Assembly (NCBI RefSeq): GCF_010015445.1
Contig: NC_053129.1
Location: 13,248,073 to 13,312,072 of the forward strand
Source of the DNA: Perca fluviatilis
Lineage: Eukaryota > Chordata > Actinopteri > Perciformes > Percidae
DNA length: 64,000 nucleotides
Direction: 5' to 3'
Part shown: positions 49,152 through 61,999 of the stretch, one piece after another
Position numbering within the stretch: position 1 is the first letter of the stretch
Layout: the number at the start of each line of letters is the position of its first letter
Notes under the pieces: generated by a model
What the model was told of the DNA's origin: nothing
Databases searched by the model: none
Seen by the model: only the letters and a program-made list of their open reading frames with translations
Translations under genes and position numbers: made by a program

Positions 49152-52100
49152 CTCTTTACAGTACACAGAAGTAACTTCAAACCCCTTTATTCCATGACAT
49201 TGATACCAAACTCCCATTTAAAAATACAATTTTTTTAAATGTGTGCTGAGTGACAAATGATTATGACTTGTGAGAAAGTGAGCAGTGATACCAACGTCTG
49301 AAGACACGTTGCAACAAGGTGTACTTATCCCCTCAGACAGCCCCACTGATCTGCTGCCAAGCTATTGATCACAGTTAGAGCTGGAACTCTTTGATACTCC
49401 TTTACTCATCTTGTGTTACCTTTTCAAAAAATCAAGCAGAATCCTGCCCTTCTATGTTTACGCTCTGGCAGTTTACAGTGAGGGTTACCTGATAATAATC
49501 AGAATTTCCTAAAAAATATGGCTAACACATCCAACCCGTGCTGCTCTTTTCATGACCTGCTGGTAAGTAGGTTTGTGTATTTGGGAGTTTGGCCTGAGTC
49601 AGAGGGGATACCGCATTCCTTTAAGATTAAACTAACAAGGGGAAAAATCTGCCCTTTTCTCCAATGTGGGGCAGAACAGGTATGGCCTTGTGTAGGTGCT
49701 GCGGCCACGCTCACACTCACATCGTTACAGGCTGAACCCAAACATCCAGGAGACTCGACACTCCATATTTCCCCCTTATAGAAACACGGAGCGTGGAACC
49801 GAAGCCGCCTTGGCCGTTTCGCAGGAAAGCGAGGGGAAACGCATAACAATGCTGTTCAGGTTTCTGTGGTTTGCTGTATCAGCTCTGCTAAAAGCCATCT
49901 TCTGACTGAAATAATTCAAATAAAACATGGAAGAGAGAAAAAGAGAGGACATGAAACGGACAGGGCAATGTGAAAGAGGTATATGAATCTGGGTTATAAT
50001 ACTGGGGTTCTGTTTCATTAGAGTGAATCGGTTCCAAGATAGACCAATTTTCAAAGTGTTAGGTAGTTACTTCCTCTCTGAGGGCTTATATCGGATAACG
50101 GTAATTCGCCCAGCATGATGCAATTGAAATGGATGAAGGGCTGCAGGATCTTGTTAAGTGTGAAAATAGCACAGCGCTGCATTAAAAGCCTCGCTGGCTA
50201 ACGCAATGGCATTAAACTACCTGGTAATTATGGTGCATTCAAAAATCATAGCTTTGCGTACTGTAGGGTGAGTTTGCAGAGCTATCCAAAAAACACACAC
50301 CAATTTGGCATGTAGCTAGAGTAAACACAGCTAACATATTAAATGTTTGCAATGATTTGTGAGAAAAAAAAGCAGAGATGTTAGCACTCATAGTGTTCAA
50401 CAAATAGGCTTTATCGCTCCATCGGGAAAATTGTTTTTCAGTCTATTATCAACACAGGAAGAAACCTACAATAAGCATCTTCAATTGGCAGGTTGCCTTA
50501 TCATAACAGTGTAATTAGCCCCCCAGCTACTGAATATGGGGATAAAAGAAGAGATAATACACAGTTCCTTGTGAGTATTTACACTGAACGCTCCATTTGT
50601 TGTTGCAGTCTCCATTGTACAGGAGTGAATTTGATCGCCCTCTGCAGTAAGACTATTTATACCATTTATTCCATGTTTCAATAACTCCTCACTGCTTCAT
50701 TTGGAAGGAGGAGAAGCAGATATTGTTCATGTCACTACAGTTCAGAGTTGTTCTGGTGGGGCAGTGGACACCACAGAAAAAAATGTGCCTCACAATCAGG
50801 CGTTCTCTCGTTTTCTTGGAAAAGGCAACGCTCATTTCCATTAATTTCAGGTATTACTTTTTCAGATATAATGGATTCAAAATATGCTCTTATGACCATG
50901 CAAATACCTTTACAAATGAAAAGAAAAACAAACTTGAGGAGAAGTGTTCCCATGACTCTCTCATTTAGACCTTAATAAGTGCCTACAGCCTATTTAGGGC
51001 CATAATTAACCCACCATTCACTGTTGGTACATATGAGTGAAAATACAGACCAATTAATCTATCTTTGATTAAACACTGATCACATTAACACTCGGCACCT
51101 CCCTGATTACCCTCAGGAATTTTGTAGACTAATGTGAACCTCTAGTGCTAATAAGTCCTAATAGCGGGTGCAAAGACACACAGCACCATTTTACTCCATC
51201 AATATAACCCTGCCGGGATTAAATAACATGTTTGCCTCAGAGGTACAATTAACCATTGCTATATAGAGTTCCTTTGAGCATGGAGTTAAGGGAAGAGTCT
51301 TCTCTGCACAGTAGCAGCCAGTGAAGCGCTCAGATTTTCCCCCCTGGCTTTTTCAAATTACCTATTGATGAGTGGGCTTCACGTCTCTCCCTGGCTGTGG
51401 GGGTGGGGGATGTCTGGTTCACTTTTAAGATGTCTCCAAGAAGCAGGCATGTGGTTAGATCTAAGGCAACACTTATGCAACAGAAGCTGCCTTTCTCAAA
51501 TACATATACGGTTTCCCTGCAAATTATCTGACATTTTCTTAGGGGAAAGTTTTCCGCCCGGAGTCTTCAGATATTTACCCACATCGCCCCGCTTTTCTTT
51601 TGATCGTGTTGATTTGGGTCCGTCTGTGTAAGCACTTTTTTTTTTCTCTTCTCTACTGCGACTGCACAACCTTACTGAACGATAATTGCTCCCATGACTT
51701 AATTGTCTATATGTAATTAAGTTTGTAATAGAGAAAATAGGCACTTAAATGTTCGCCAGAGAGGCATGGTGGTTGAGTGGGTGCCACACATGTTGAAGAT
51801 TATTCTGCCCTCCTCATCTGATCTGCCAGTCTGAGAAGTTACACAAAATGTATTTGAGGCAATTAAATGAAACGTGCTTGATGTAAATGCCAAGACAAAT
51901 TTTAATGAGCCCCCTTTTCTCAATTTGGAATATTTGCCCGCTCATTCAAGTCAGCTCAATTTATCGCTGGGAATGTACACTCAGTCCTAAAGTAAAACTG
52001 TCCTTAAATACAAACCTACGGATGGGATGGAGTAATGTGGTTTTCTAACTAACAAAACATATTTTGTAACTTTGTGTTCTCATAAAACTGGCTGACGCCG

Positions 52101-54284
52101 GACAAAATGATCCAGGAGAAACATGGGAGCAGGAGAACTCGAAGAAAATATATAAAATCAACAGAAGGCGAGACTCGAGCTCAGTTATTTCACGTTTTAG
52201 TCCACTAAATGAATTCAAGTTGCGAGCAATAGACAATTGGTCCTAAATCTCCAAAATCAAGATGAAAAGAAATAAGTATATGTACCGGTATTAAAATCTG
52301 TGAAGCAAATTTGTATATCAAATGTCACCCTATTTCAGTTGAATGAATATTCCAAATCAAACTCAACTTCACTCAAACTTAGATCCTCTTTTTGTCTGAA
52401 CTAAACAAAAATGTTCACGGCGCCAATCCTAATTTTGACCAGTACTGATACACTACAGTGCACTCCATTTATTTATTTTATATCATAAATACTACAGAAA
52501 GCACTGGTGGTCTTGCAAACCCACATTGTGCTGTCGAGGGGGCTTTTTGTGGTTGTGCGGACAGATTTACTACCCAGATGTTCATAAACAGGGGCAACAC
52601 CAATGAGCCGCAGCACAATATCAATCAGCAATACTTTAAACGAGAGAATTGATCAGTGATTATCTTTCCTCCGAGTCGCTCCACCTGAACATCTGTACAC
52701 ATCTGCTCCTCTCTCCCTCTGCCACAGCATGCTTTCAATTTCCTGCAGCGCGGCTCGTCTCCTCTGGTGCTCCCGCGCTCCGACCCCAGAGACACACCGA
52801 GGGGTCAGGGGTTAACATGGTAATAGGTGGTGGTGATTGGTAGAAGACGCTCACTCTCTCCCGGCTTTCAGAGTGTATTAGGAGCCACCCTGCTTCTGTG
52901 TGGAGCAGGAGCCCAGAACAGCTGTGTCTGACCACGGAGCGGCTTCTTAAAAACATCTTTTAAACATTTGATTTGGACAGAGGAGCTGAGGCTATGGACC
53001 GGAGCGAAGAAGGCGAGGGGGTGGGGGTGGGGGGTGGGGGGGGACTATTATACTGTCTATTCCTTGTGTCGCACAGGAATGGAAATGTTTGTTTAAATTC
53101 GAAAATTCATCTGGCAAACCTAAAACTGATTAAATTAGATTGTGTAAAGAAGCTGTCACAATAGAATACAGCAAACCCAAAACAGAGGCCGCAAACTGGA
53201 GCGTGCAAGTTGGCCTTAACATGTAATTGAAAATCATAAAGTTGACACTGCTACTGTTCACAGGTTTTCAATTTTTGCGGGCTTATTTTTCCTATAGATC
53301 CACTTCGGGATCCAAGCAGGATTTAGAATATATGATTAGACAAAGGAAATATAGATGAATATGAAGAATATTTTGAATATAAAAGGGTAATTGTGCAATT
53401 ATTTGAAAACAAGAAAGGGAAGGGAAAAGAGTTTATTATGCAAACAAATTTATATTTCATCTTTTTAAGTGATTTGAGGAGAAGCAATAAGTCAGGGTAA
53501 ATTGATAAGACTTAAGTTCAAATGAAATATTCCAGCACTTAAATTACAAATTCATATCATGGAAGTCGACATGGAGCAACCTCTTGTTCAGAGCGGATTT
53601 ATGTCTGTCGATGAAATGCTCCCTGGAGGCTGCAGAAATCTACACTGATTAATTCATTAATGACAGCAGCATGACCCGAACAGTTTCAGGAAACGATTAC
53701 AGACCTTTCTTGGCAAACTAATCAATACTTCTTCCATACGCACAACAGAGACACCCAACACACACAATCTAGTAATCCCCACATCTTGTTTCAATGCTCA
53801 ACTGTAAACTCTCTGGTGCAGTGTCTGTTTACGTTTGTCAAAAATATCACCCATGCTTTTGTTTTTGGTTTCCGCAATGGCATCGCTTTGTAAATCTAAG
53901 GGTATGTTGCACAAACATGTCATCTTCCTCTTTGAGGAATATTTATAAACATAACGTAGAGTAAATAGTGGAATCTGTTTTTTTTTTTGTTTTTTTTTGG
54001 TTTTGTATTCGCGCACCACAAAAAGCCTTGATGATAGTTTGGTCTTTCTTCCACCACAAAAAGCTTGGACCTTGATAGCAGGGTCCTCATTGACCTCGGC
54101 TGATCCACGCTCCACTCATCTGGACACAAATCCTTCGATCAGATCCAAGTTTGTTACCCCCCGTTACCCAAACCCCTTCATTCCTGTATCCAAACCTCAA
54201 CACCTGACCCCCGAGTCCTCCCCATGACCCGAGCCCCTATAACCCAACTCCAGACACAACAGCAACCAACGAAGAAGTACTCAC
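49152..54284 (-). other. runx2 P1-P2 intron, P1-proximal half
   Basis: Largely unique, AT-rich, free of recognised transposons for 5 kb. Stretches such as 50,990-51,260 and 53,560-53,720 are dense in ATTAA/TAATTA homeodomain-type words and have the look of conserved non-coding sequence, but this is only an impression. A G-run tract (GGGGTGGGGGTGGGG type) is at 53,017-53,043. Confidence 0.45.
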
Positions 54285-54342
54285 CCCAGAAGAAGTTCTG
54301 TTGACATGGTGTCACTGTGCTGAAAAGGCTGTTAGATGCCAT
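54285..54342 (-). CDS. runx2: runx2 P1 coding exon (MASNS isoform amino end)
   Basis: This exon encodes the first 19 residues of the long isoform, MASNSLFSTVTPCQQNFFW, identical to the mammalian P1 (type II, osteoblast-associated) amino end as I know it. ATG is at 54342-54340. The exon ends with a single G at 54285 followed by the donor GTGAGT. That G joins AT at the acceptor in the P2 exon (36618) to make the Asp codon of [11 protein letters not shown], exactly as in mammals. The same frame stays open upstream to a stop near 54405 but has no upstream ATG, so this ATG is the natural start. In mammals this short end contributes to transactivation and is expressed from the distal bone-type promoter. 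The exon is the most upstream coding part of the gene; the P2 exon lies 17.7 kb away. Confidence 0.95.
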
Positions 54343-54408
54343 AGCTGCCTCTGGTTGCAGAAAGTCCCACTTTTGTTCCTCTGTGGTTTCCGTGACCCTT
54401 GACACGTC
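54343..54408 (-). other. runx2: 5' UTR part of the P1 coding exon
   Basis: A candidate acceptor (TTGGTTTAG ending at 54409) lies 66 nt before the MASNS start, giving a short leader that contains AACCACAG. The matching donor of an upstream leader exon is at 54626. This intron position agrees with my memory of mammalian RUNX2 P1 transcripts, where the leader is also interrupted just before the coding exon. The acceptor choice is inferred. Confidence 0.55.
54382..54387 (-). promoter_or_regulatory. Runx core site in the P1 coding-exon leader
   Basis: ACCACA on the minus strand, within GGAAACCACAGAGG, about 40 nt upstream of the MASNS start codon. Confidence 0.4.
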
Positions 54409-54626
54409 CTAAACCAAGAGCACGCAGCGTGTCATGAAGAAAAAAAATGGAAAAAGCCATCTACAAGACATGCTTTTTATGTATCAACTATTTGAACGAC
54501 CACAAGTAACAACCAGGTCTGGTTTTATAGAGCAAAAAAAAATTGCAGAGGCAAATATCGCCTTTGCGGATACATCAGATGGTGTCGGACTTGCTTGCTT
54601 GGCGAGTGTGGTTGGAACGTACTTAC
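54409..54626 (-). other. runx2: short intron in the runx2 P1 leader
   Basis: 218 nt between donor GTAAGT at 54626-54621 and acceptor TTTAG at 54413-54409 on the minus strand. Contains a Runx core just after the donor. Inferred by analogy with the mammalian leader. Confidence 0.5.
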
Positions 54627-54760
54627 TCGCTTAGCGCCGTCCTTGTGACTGGTGCTGGCCCGCGACGATTAACCATTTACACTCCAGGTTTCGCCCTCAA
54701 ACACCAACCCCGAGCCGCACGTCTGTGGTTCTGTGGTTGTTTGGGAGGCGAGCAGAGCCC
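54627..54760 (-). other. runx2: probable non-coding P1 leader exon of runx2
   Basis: The minus strand carries a run of blocks that I recognise from the mammalian RUNX2 P1 5' UTR: CAAACAACCACAGAACCACA, then GTGCGG, then AAATGGTTAATC, ending at the donor GCGA followed by GTAAGT (54626). A further AACCACA follows in the intron at 54607-54612, again as in mammals. The exon would splice over a 218 nt intron to 54408. No open frame is needed here. The transcription start is not visible; it may lie near or above 54,790. Confidence 0.65.
54724..54737 (-). promoter_or_regulatory. tandem Runx binding sites in the P1 leader
   Basis: Two ACCACA cores (TGTGGT on the plus strand at 54724-54729 and 54732-54737) are spaced 8 bp apart. 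Matching paired sites in the mammalian P1 leader mediate RUNX2 autoregulation. Additional single cores are at 54607-54612 and 54382-54387. Confidence 0.6.
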
Positions 54761-54960
54761 TCACACAACCCAAAAGGCACCAGCTTTAAAACTCGTCTCT
54801 TTCCTGCCCTCCATGTGCCGTCACTGGAGAGCCTGGGTCACATGCCCTCTGATGTCATCACGGCACAGCAGTTGAGTGGGACAGCCTACCGTTGTGGCTT
54901 TCTTCCCTCGTCTCTCCTCTCCTCTGACTTTTTTTTTTTTTTTTTTCTCTCCTCTCTGGC
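54761..54960 (-). promoter_or_regulatory. runx2: runx2 distal (P1) promoter region
   Basis: Minus strand has GAGTTTTAAAGCT near 54797-54785 and GGGTTGTGTGA just after it; both blocks resemble the mammalian P1 proximal sequence directly upstream of the paired Runx sites. Farther upstream (54890-54960) the minus strand is a purine tract of A and G runs, and mammalian P1 also has a purine-rich stretch. A TGATGTCATCAC palindrome-like CRE/AP-1-type sequence lies near 54850-54862. Exact start site not determinable. Confidence 0.55.
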
Positions 54961-55387
54961 TCCCCTCCTTCTCTCTTACGCGTGGTTCAACAGCGTTTGC
55001 AGGCTCTCTGGGGGATTGGGTTCTGACGCTCCCATGAGTCAGGAGGCTTCAGTGGGGGCAGCTTGTTCAACCGCCCATGCCTCCTCAGCATATGGGGAAC
55101 AGCGCTCTCTCTGCTTTGCTCTCCCTTCACTCTTTCATCCCCCTCCCTCGCTCTTTATATGTCTCTCTCTGAATCTGCTGCTCCTTCCCTCAACTCCTTT
55201 AACAGGCTGCTGTGCTGCTCCTGTCTGCCTCTGAGCAGGGAGAGCTGAGCTTGGTAAGATTTGAGGGTGTGAGTGAGGAGCGAATGGCTGGCTGGCTCGC
55301 GGTGTGAGACTGGGTGTGTATGTGTGTGTGTTTGTCTGTGTATACATGTGCAGCAGAGAGAATGGGGAAAGAGAGAGACAGAAAGGC

Positions 55388-55413
55388 TGTGTGTGTGTGT
55401 GTGTGTGTGTGTG
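55388..55413. repeat. (GT)13 microsatellite
   Basis: Pure GT followed by GTGC units. Confidence 0.9.
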
Positions 55414-55595
55414 CGTGCGTGTGTATAGAGAAAGCGAAGGTGGTGTGAAACTGCTTATTTACAGAGGAGTGTGCGAGAGCTGCTTCAGTGTCACTTTTCA
55501 GCCTGAATTTGAAAGCTTTTATCTTCCGTTTCACACTTTTTCTGTTGCTGTGTCACAAACAGTAGTCATGTTATTGTGTCATTACTGTAATAACT

Positions 55596-55600
<5 letters not shown>

Positions 55601-55636
<36 letters not shown>
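55601..55636. repeat. (TG)18 microsatellite
   Basis: Pure TG, 140 bp upstream of the long AC tract, which runs as the opposite dinucleotide on this strand. Confidence 0.95.
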
Positions 55637-55637
<1 letters not shown>

Positions 55638-55774
55638 ATGTATGCATGCAAGCCTGTACTGACCTTTAATTGGCTCTCATAGAAGCGACAGACAGGGGCG
55701 ATTCCTGTAAGAGGCTGTAAACACCACCTCTTTTTTTTTAAAATTTTCCCCCCTCCTCTCTGGGCATGGGCAGA

Positions 55775-55919
<145 letters not shown>

Positions 55920-55977
55920 GCAAGAATGGCCTGCCAACATGTAGTGCAGGCAGCTCATGACAATTAATGGTGAATCA

Positions 55978-55978
<1 letters not shown>

Positions 55979-56021
<43 letters not shown>
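55979..56021. repeat. (CA)21 microsatellite
   Basis: Pure CA, followed by a short AACACACACA extension. Confidence 0.95.
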
Positions 56022-56027
<6 letters not shown>

Positions 56028-56328
56028 ACATGCGGTACACACCCATCACACGTCACGGCTCGTCTTTGATCAGGGACCATAGGTGTTTTGTTTCAACAGA
56101 TCAAAAACACAGACGGGGTGTTGGTACAGAAGCAGAGGAATGTGTGGAATGAAGCTGGGGGTTCAGTCAGATTCGAAAGTCGTCGTGTCACTGGCCAGTA
56201 TGACTAAGCAGTAAAGAAGAGAACAATGCCTCGGGCACTTTTCTCATGATTTGTTATTGCTAGTGGAAACTACCTTTTAATCAAGTCATTTGCATCTATC
56301 ACGATTTAATCATAGCCTGTAATTTAAA

Positions 56329-56690
56329 AGGGCTGGTCCATCCAAATAAAGAATGGCATGTTTTATGGGCCATGTTTTCGAGATATCCCTCTTGAACGGA
56401 GGTGAACAGAATTCCGTTTCTGTTGCTGACAGAATTAAAATACGACTTTCTAGAAACAATGGCACCAGTACTATGCACAGGTTTAATTGGAACTACTTTC
56501 TATAATAGAAATAGTAAATAATAAGAAAAGTGTTGCTGCATTTAAAAAAAAATAATTATTTCTTTATTGCTGTGAGCATCACAAATAAACTTACTTTTAC
56601 CTCTATTGCATTGGGGTGGCAGCAGAAATCTCAGAGACGTATATCTCAAAACCGAAACCTTTTCGAGGCTAGATACCACAAGAGGTAAGT
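56329..56690. repeat. possible degenerate palindromic repeat
   Basis: Left AGGGCTGGTCCATCCAAATA and right AGAAATCTCAGAGACGTATA with TATCTCAAAACC suggest a decayed copy of a long palindromic fish repeat. Weak. Confidence 0.3.
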
Positions 56691-58746
56691 GATAAAATGT
56701 TTAGTTTTGTCATTTGTTTGAACTGTTAAAGGGTCAACTGTTACATTATGAAATCAAGCAGAATAAGGACATTGTTTGGGTGTACTATTTGAAATACATT
56801 TAGCGTGTCTAAAAGTAACATTTGATCATTTGTCTTAAAGTATATGGTAAAGAAATGTTACAGTAAGTCTGATGATTTAAATTGTTTAAGAAGCAAGTAC
56901 TCCATCACAGCCCCGAGATAACATATTTAATCAATGTAAATCAATGATTTTTGATTTTATTGCATTATATCCAAGTGAGGTCAATGAACAAATTAGTAAC
57001 TCTACCTCAAGTTTGCACAATGTAAAGACATTTGAGCTAAAGATATGACTAATAAAAACATCTGTGTGAGTAATAAAGTAAATCAAGGTTTAATATTTAC
57101 TTCAAATCCAAATGACCTTTAATAAAGTAGTGAACAAACATGAAATACAAACAATCCCCAGAAATTCTACGGCACAACAGCAGTTCCACAAGTCTTTGCC
57201 ACTTACCCTATTTTTGTGCAGTGAAACATTTTCCTTGGCTTGGTGCTTTGTAAATATTTGCTGTCTAAAACAAGAACATGCCTCTTGAGTTGCAGCGCAT
57301 GTTACAGAATCCTTAGGGAAGGCCTATTCAGATGCTGCGCACACACTGACTATGCCAGAACGTACACAGTACCTATTTCCATTTACAGATTTAATCGCTC
57401 ACAACATGCATGCAGTTTACCTTGATGCCTAATATACTATTCATCAACAGTCTTCCTTAATGATTATCAGGCTATATGTTTGGATCACCAGTGCAATAGC
57501 AAAGACAAGCTGCTCATAAGGATTAGTTTGGTACTTCATACTTAGATAATACTATTTCATGCCATGTATAAACCTTTTTAAGGTTATTGTGAATAGATGA
57601 TTTGCTGTCAGAAGCATTCAACTTTAGGACAGAGTGCAGCACCGCCGTGAGCTCTGCCGAGCCACAGTAAATTACACGCAGTGTGATGGGAATCTAATTT
57701 GCACATCATGATTGAATCTAAAATCCTGAATGAAAAAAAAAAAGCATAAATGTCAAACCCAACTTTCGTATGGCAGAAAAAATAACTTCTTGGGTGGCAT
57801 GGCATGTGATAAACAACCTTGATGGTGAAAATCTGAACTATGATGATGTCGTCTCAGATATCTCTGCATGAATTCTTTACGAACTGCAAGGATTGGAAGG
57901 ACAAGGAATGGATGATGTTTTCCCCTGACACAGTAACAAAGTTTAGTTAAAGTCAGCCAAATATTGTTTTACTTGTCCAACTTTTGGTCAGGTCAGCGGT
58001 TCACCCACCTTAAGAAAACCACAACAAATCGATTCCATCACTGAAACCTTGACCACAACCTCTACTTGTCTATAAGCAAGTCTAACGATTTTAACTCAAC
58101 TCACCCCTGAGCTAATCCACAAAAAATGCAAATTAAAAGTCTTGATTTTGTTTTGAAAAGTATAACGTTTTTGGGACATTTGGAAAATAAGGTATTTATT
58201 GAATTGATCCTGCCTGATTGGAAGGATTTTAACAATTGTATTGTAAGAGGAGCCAGTGATCTGTGTTTTAATGGATTTAACATATCCAATCATACTGTGT
58301 ATGTGTACAGTAGAAGCAGTGGAGCGAGTTCAATACAAGACACTGCCAGCTTGTCTTCATTTTGCTGTACGGACAATTTTGTAATATATGTACTCCTTGC
58401 TGTCAAAAAAAAAATCTTTTATGTGAAGGTAATCATGTTAAGGGCTAGAATATGCTGTGGAATATAATATTTCATTCATTACTGGTTCTCCACTGGTGGC
58501 CGTATACTACGCTTGCTATGCTTGTGTGTGTGCGGAGCAGAAGAGCCTGGCCATACTCTGAGCTCTGGCCAAGGTCTGCCCTGAGGACTGTGGTCGATGG
58601 CCCACCCTGCCAGACACTTTCTCTCTCCTACCACTCAGGACCACACACCTTCAAATGGACTCGCTTTGTTATCACAAGCTCTCACAGAAACATAATAGAG
58701 GTATCATGTGTTAGAACATGCTTTAAAATTACACATGCTATTAAGA

Positions 58747-58748
<2 letters not shown>

Positions 58749-58784
<36 letters not shown>
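58749..58784. repeat. (GT)18 microsatellite
   Basis: Pure GT. Confidence 0.95.
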
Positions 58785-58787
<3 letters not shown>

Positions 58788-61700
58788 GCAGTGTTGCTTC
58801 TTTCCTCGCTTTGTCGCAGCAGACATTGCAGTGGGCTGTTTTCATAGCAAATTATTTCTTACAACAGTATTTCTGGAAAAATATTGGGGAATAATGATAC
58901 CTAAGATGAGTTAAAATTAACTCCGACTGAGGCTGTCTGTATTTGTCTCTCGCGAAAGCTAAAAGGGATGTGACATAATTAGCCCAGAGCAGACATTACA
59001 CACGTGGAGGTATTACAGTATTAGAAAAGGAAGGGCTTATTAATAGCCCTTTTGGCTCGTGCTGTGTAGTCTCTCTGGCGAGGCATCAGAACGGCCCGTC
59101 CGGGCAAACAGGCAGGTACAGTGATTCACTTTAACAGGCGACATCTGTAAAACGCCAAGGTAGTTTACACTGCGGCCAAGCCCGAATTAACGTGCTTTCA
59201 TTGGAAACAAACACCACTTGCAATCAGCTTCTGTTGGCCGCTGCACCGCTGGTGTGAACGTAAATATCTCCTTACGGCGCTGCTGAGGCGGGACGGTGAC
59301 CTGGACCCATAGACTGAAGCAAGAGTCACGGAGGGGTTCACTTCAACATGGTCCAAAACTCATGGAAGTGCAGAAACTTAATCTACGAAGCCGCGTCGCC
59401 AAGAGGATGTTGATGTTCTGTGTGAATTGTTTGGTAAAGTACGCTATAGTATAATCTTAATGAAAAGTAGATATTTTTCTTTTGGAGTCCAGCAGTGGTA
59501 TCTACAGCTTCCAGTGACTTAAGGCCCTTTATTGTGGTGTCTGGACAGCTGTTTTTGGAGTCACAGCTTCGAGGGAAAATAAAGTCGGCCTTTAAGTAAT
59601 AAGGGGAAATGTTTAATATCAAATGGCGCACGCACAACCTAAACACACATTAAAAATAGCTCTTGGAGTTGTGATTACATAAAATTGCAAAAAGGGGGTA
59701 AGTTAGATCATTGGTAAAGGCTGCGATGAGGAGGCTGTGGCTGACCACCGAGAGACTGGGCCATTTTTTTTTTTCCTCCATTCCTCATTTTAATCAAGGG
59801 CCCAGTCCAGTATAAACAGTGCCTACCTACACTGCAGTTCAAACAGCGAGGCCCGCTGAGACCCAAGCGATGATTTCTAAATGTTCACTGACAACTTGGT
59901 TTAATTTGTGTGCTAAGTAGATGGACTTGGAGGTGGACTTATATATATATATATATCTTTCCCACTTGGCACACATACCACTCTCCCGCTATTTCTCCAC
60001 CTCTGTGAAACTTTATGGTACTTTATGAAAAGCAATACGGGTCCTCCATGAGTCCTGCTGTCTGGTTTACATATGCCATGCTGTGTTAAAGGTGAGGACA
60101 GGTCCAGCCGAGACTTACAGCGGCTTCTTCATACCAAAGACAAGCTGACCATGACTGAGGACCTCGTGATGCTCCTGCTTCTACTCTAACTCCTCTCTGA
60201 GGTTGGTACAGTATAGTTGCAGCCACTGGAAACCCTGTCATTGTGTGGTCAGTTGTCAACAGCTGAGAGATTTTACAATAGCTGCGAGGCCGAGGTCGAC
60301 AGAGTTCAAGCGTCTGAACTGCTAAGTCAGCATTATAATTACATCGCACTGATGATACAACTCCACTGCAAGGTCACATGATGCCCGTAGTCACAAGATG
60401 CCGTCACTCTAGGCAAATGTCAATAACAGAAATGACTGTGTGTCATGCATACAGCGAGTGTGAGGAGGAATACGTTAACTCTGCGCTGGCCGTGACTCAA
60501 ATCTGGGGGTCACGACAGCCAATCGCAACCTGAATGAGCTTATACATAAGCTGCCTATTATGTGTCTCAGAAACTCAAGTTTACTTGCTGTCGAGAACAA
60601 AGTATGCCTGATGAAGGCAGACGGCTCACTGGAGAAACAAGCCATTATGAGGAGGAGTTCGGCACTGTGTCACTGACAATGGGGCAAACAAAAGGCTCTG
60701 TTGTCTCCTCCAGTTGGTGGGTTATTTTCTTTTTTTCTGTGGGGCTTTTGTGATGGATAATTGCCCTCCTCACATGATTTCATAAGGGCTGTGACTCGTC
60801 TTTCAGTCCCTGTGTAACACAATAACAAGATAAAAAAGGGGGGGGGGGGGATCTAAATCTGAATTTTTGACATTGTTTAGAAGTGGCCGCTTTTCTTCAT
60901 TGTGGTGTATAATTTTAGAAAGATGTATCAGCAGGACGCTGACTTGAACCAGTCATAATATAGCCTGCAGCACAGGCAGGCAGGCCAGCTTATAGAGTTC
61001 ACTGGCTGTATTGTCTTAGGATAATCATTTAAAAGTGCTCACACAACTGTACCATGGTTTATGGCTTCATATCTTATTGCTGTCTTAATATCAAATTCAA
61101 ATCAGATGGGAATACTCCAGAGCAAACCCAGATTTATACTGGATAAAAAAGGAAGTTACCATACTGTGTAGAATTGTACAGCTATATTACATCTGACATT
61201 TATATCTAATTTGTATACCCAGTATATTTAAAGCGGTTTTGTATAAGGATTTATAAGCTCATATTTATCACCTGAAGCTCTTTCAAGATGAATGTTTCTT
61301 TCTTGCTGACAGCAGTATACTACAGTCTGCAGAATGTAAATGAGAGTCTGTGTTGCTACCCCAAGGACTGGGTTGAACTGTAAAAATTGTTATCCACACA
61401 AAGCCGTCTGCACATGTACTGTACGTGCACAGAAGAAACCCTGCGGCATTGTCTATTAGATGCTTGGTAGGTATGCAATCTTTCTTCTGAGTCAGCAGAG
61501 ATCAACCCGAGACAGGCCAGCCGAAGAATGTATTTACTCCTCATGGGAAAAAACACTTAACTTCAAACAGAGAGCACAAATCACATTATAATGTATGCTG
61601 GAATTTGACTAATCCAACAGCATATTGACAGATAGGAATGCATATATTATAGTATGGCTGGGTAAGGGAGCACTTGTAAACACATTCTTAAAATTAAATT

Positions 61701-61999
61701 GCATTCCAGTTTGTGCCGTTAAAACACGCATGCAGATTAAATATGCTTGTAAAAAAAAAAATAATAATAATAAAAAAAAGGCTTACTGTGCTACTGGAAG
61801 TATTTTTTTAAAGTGAAAACAAGAAACTCAAAAGCCCAGTTAAACAGAGGTGGGTGTTCTATGTTGTTATAAAATGTGGCACAGGAGAAAACCGGAGTTT
61901 ACATGCATACCTGAAATACATTTTCATGCCAATGTGTGGTTTTCCACATCAGGGGTTTCTTCATTGCCGTTAGAAGGATTCAGATCCGTTTTTTTAAAT

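Noticed and set aside
54343..54405. Upstream extension of the MASNS reading frame by about 20 codons
   Set aside because: The extension starts with GTG, has no in-frame ATG, and the P1 protein of other vertebrates starts at MASNS.
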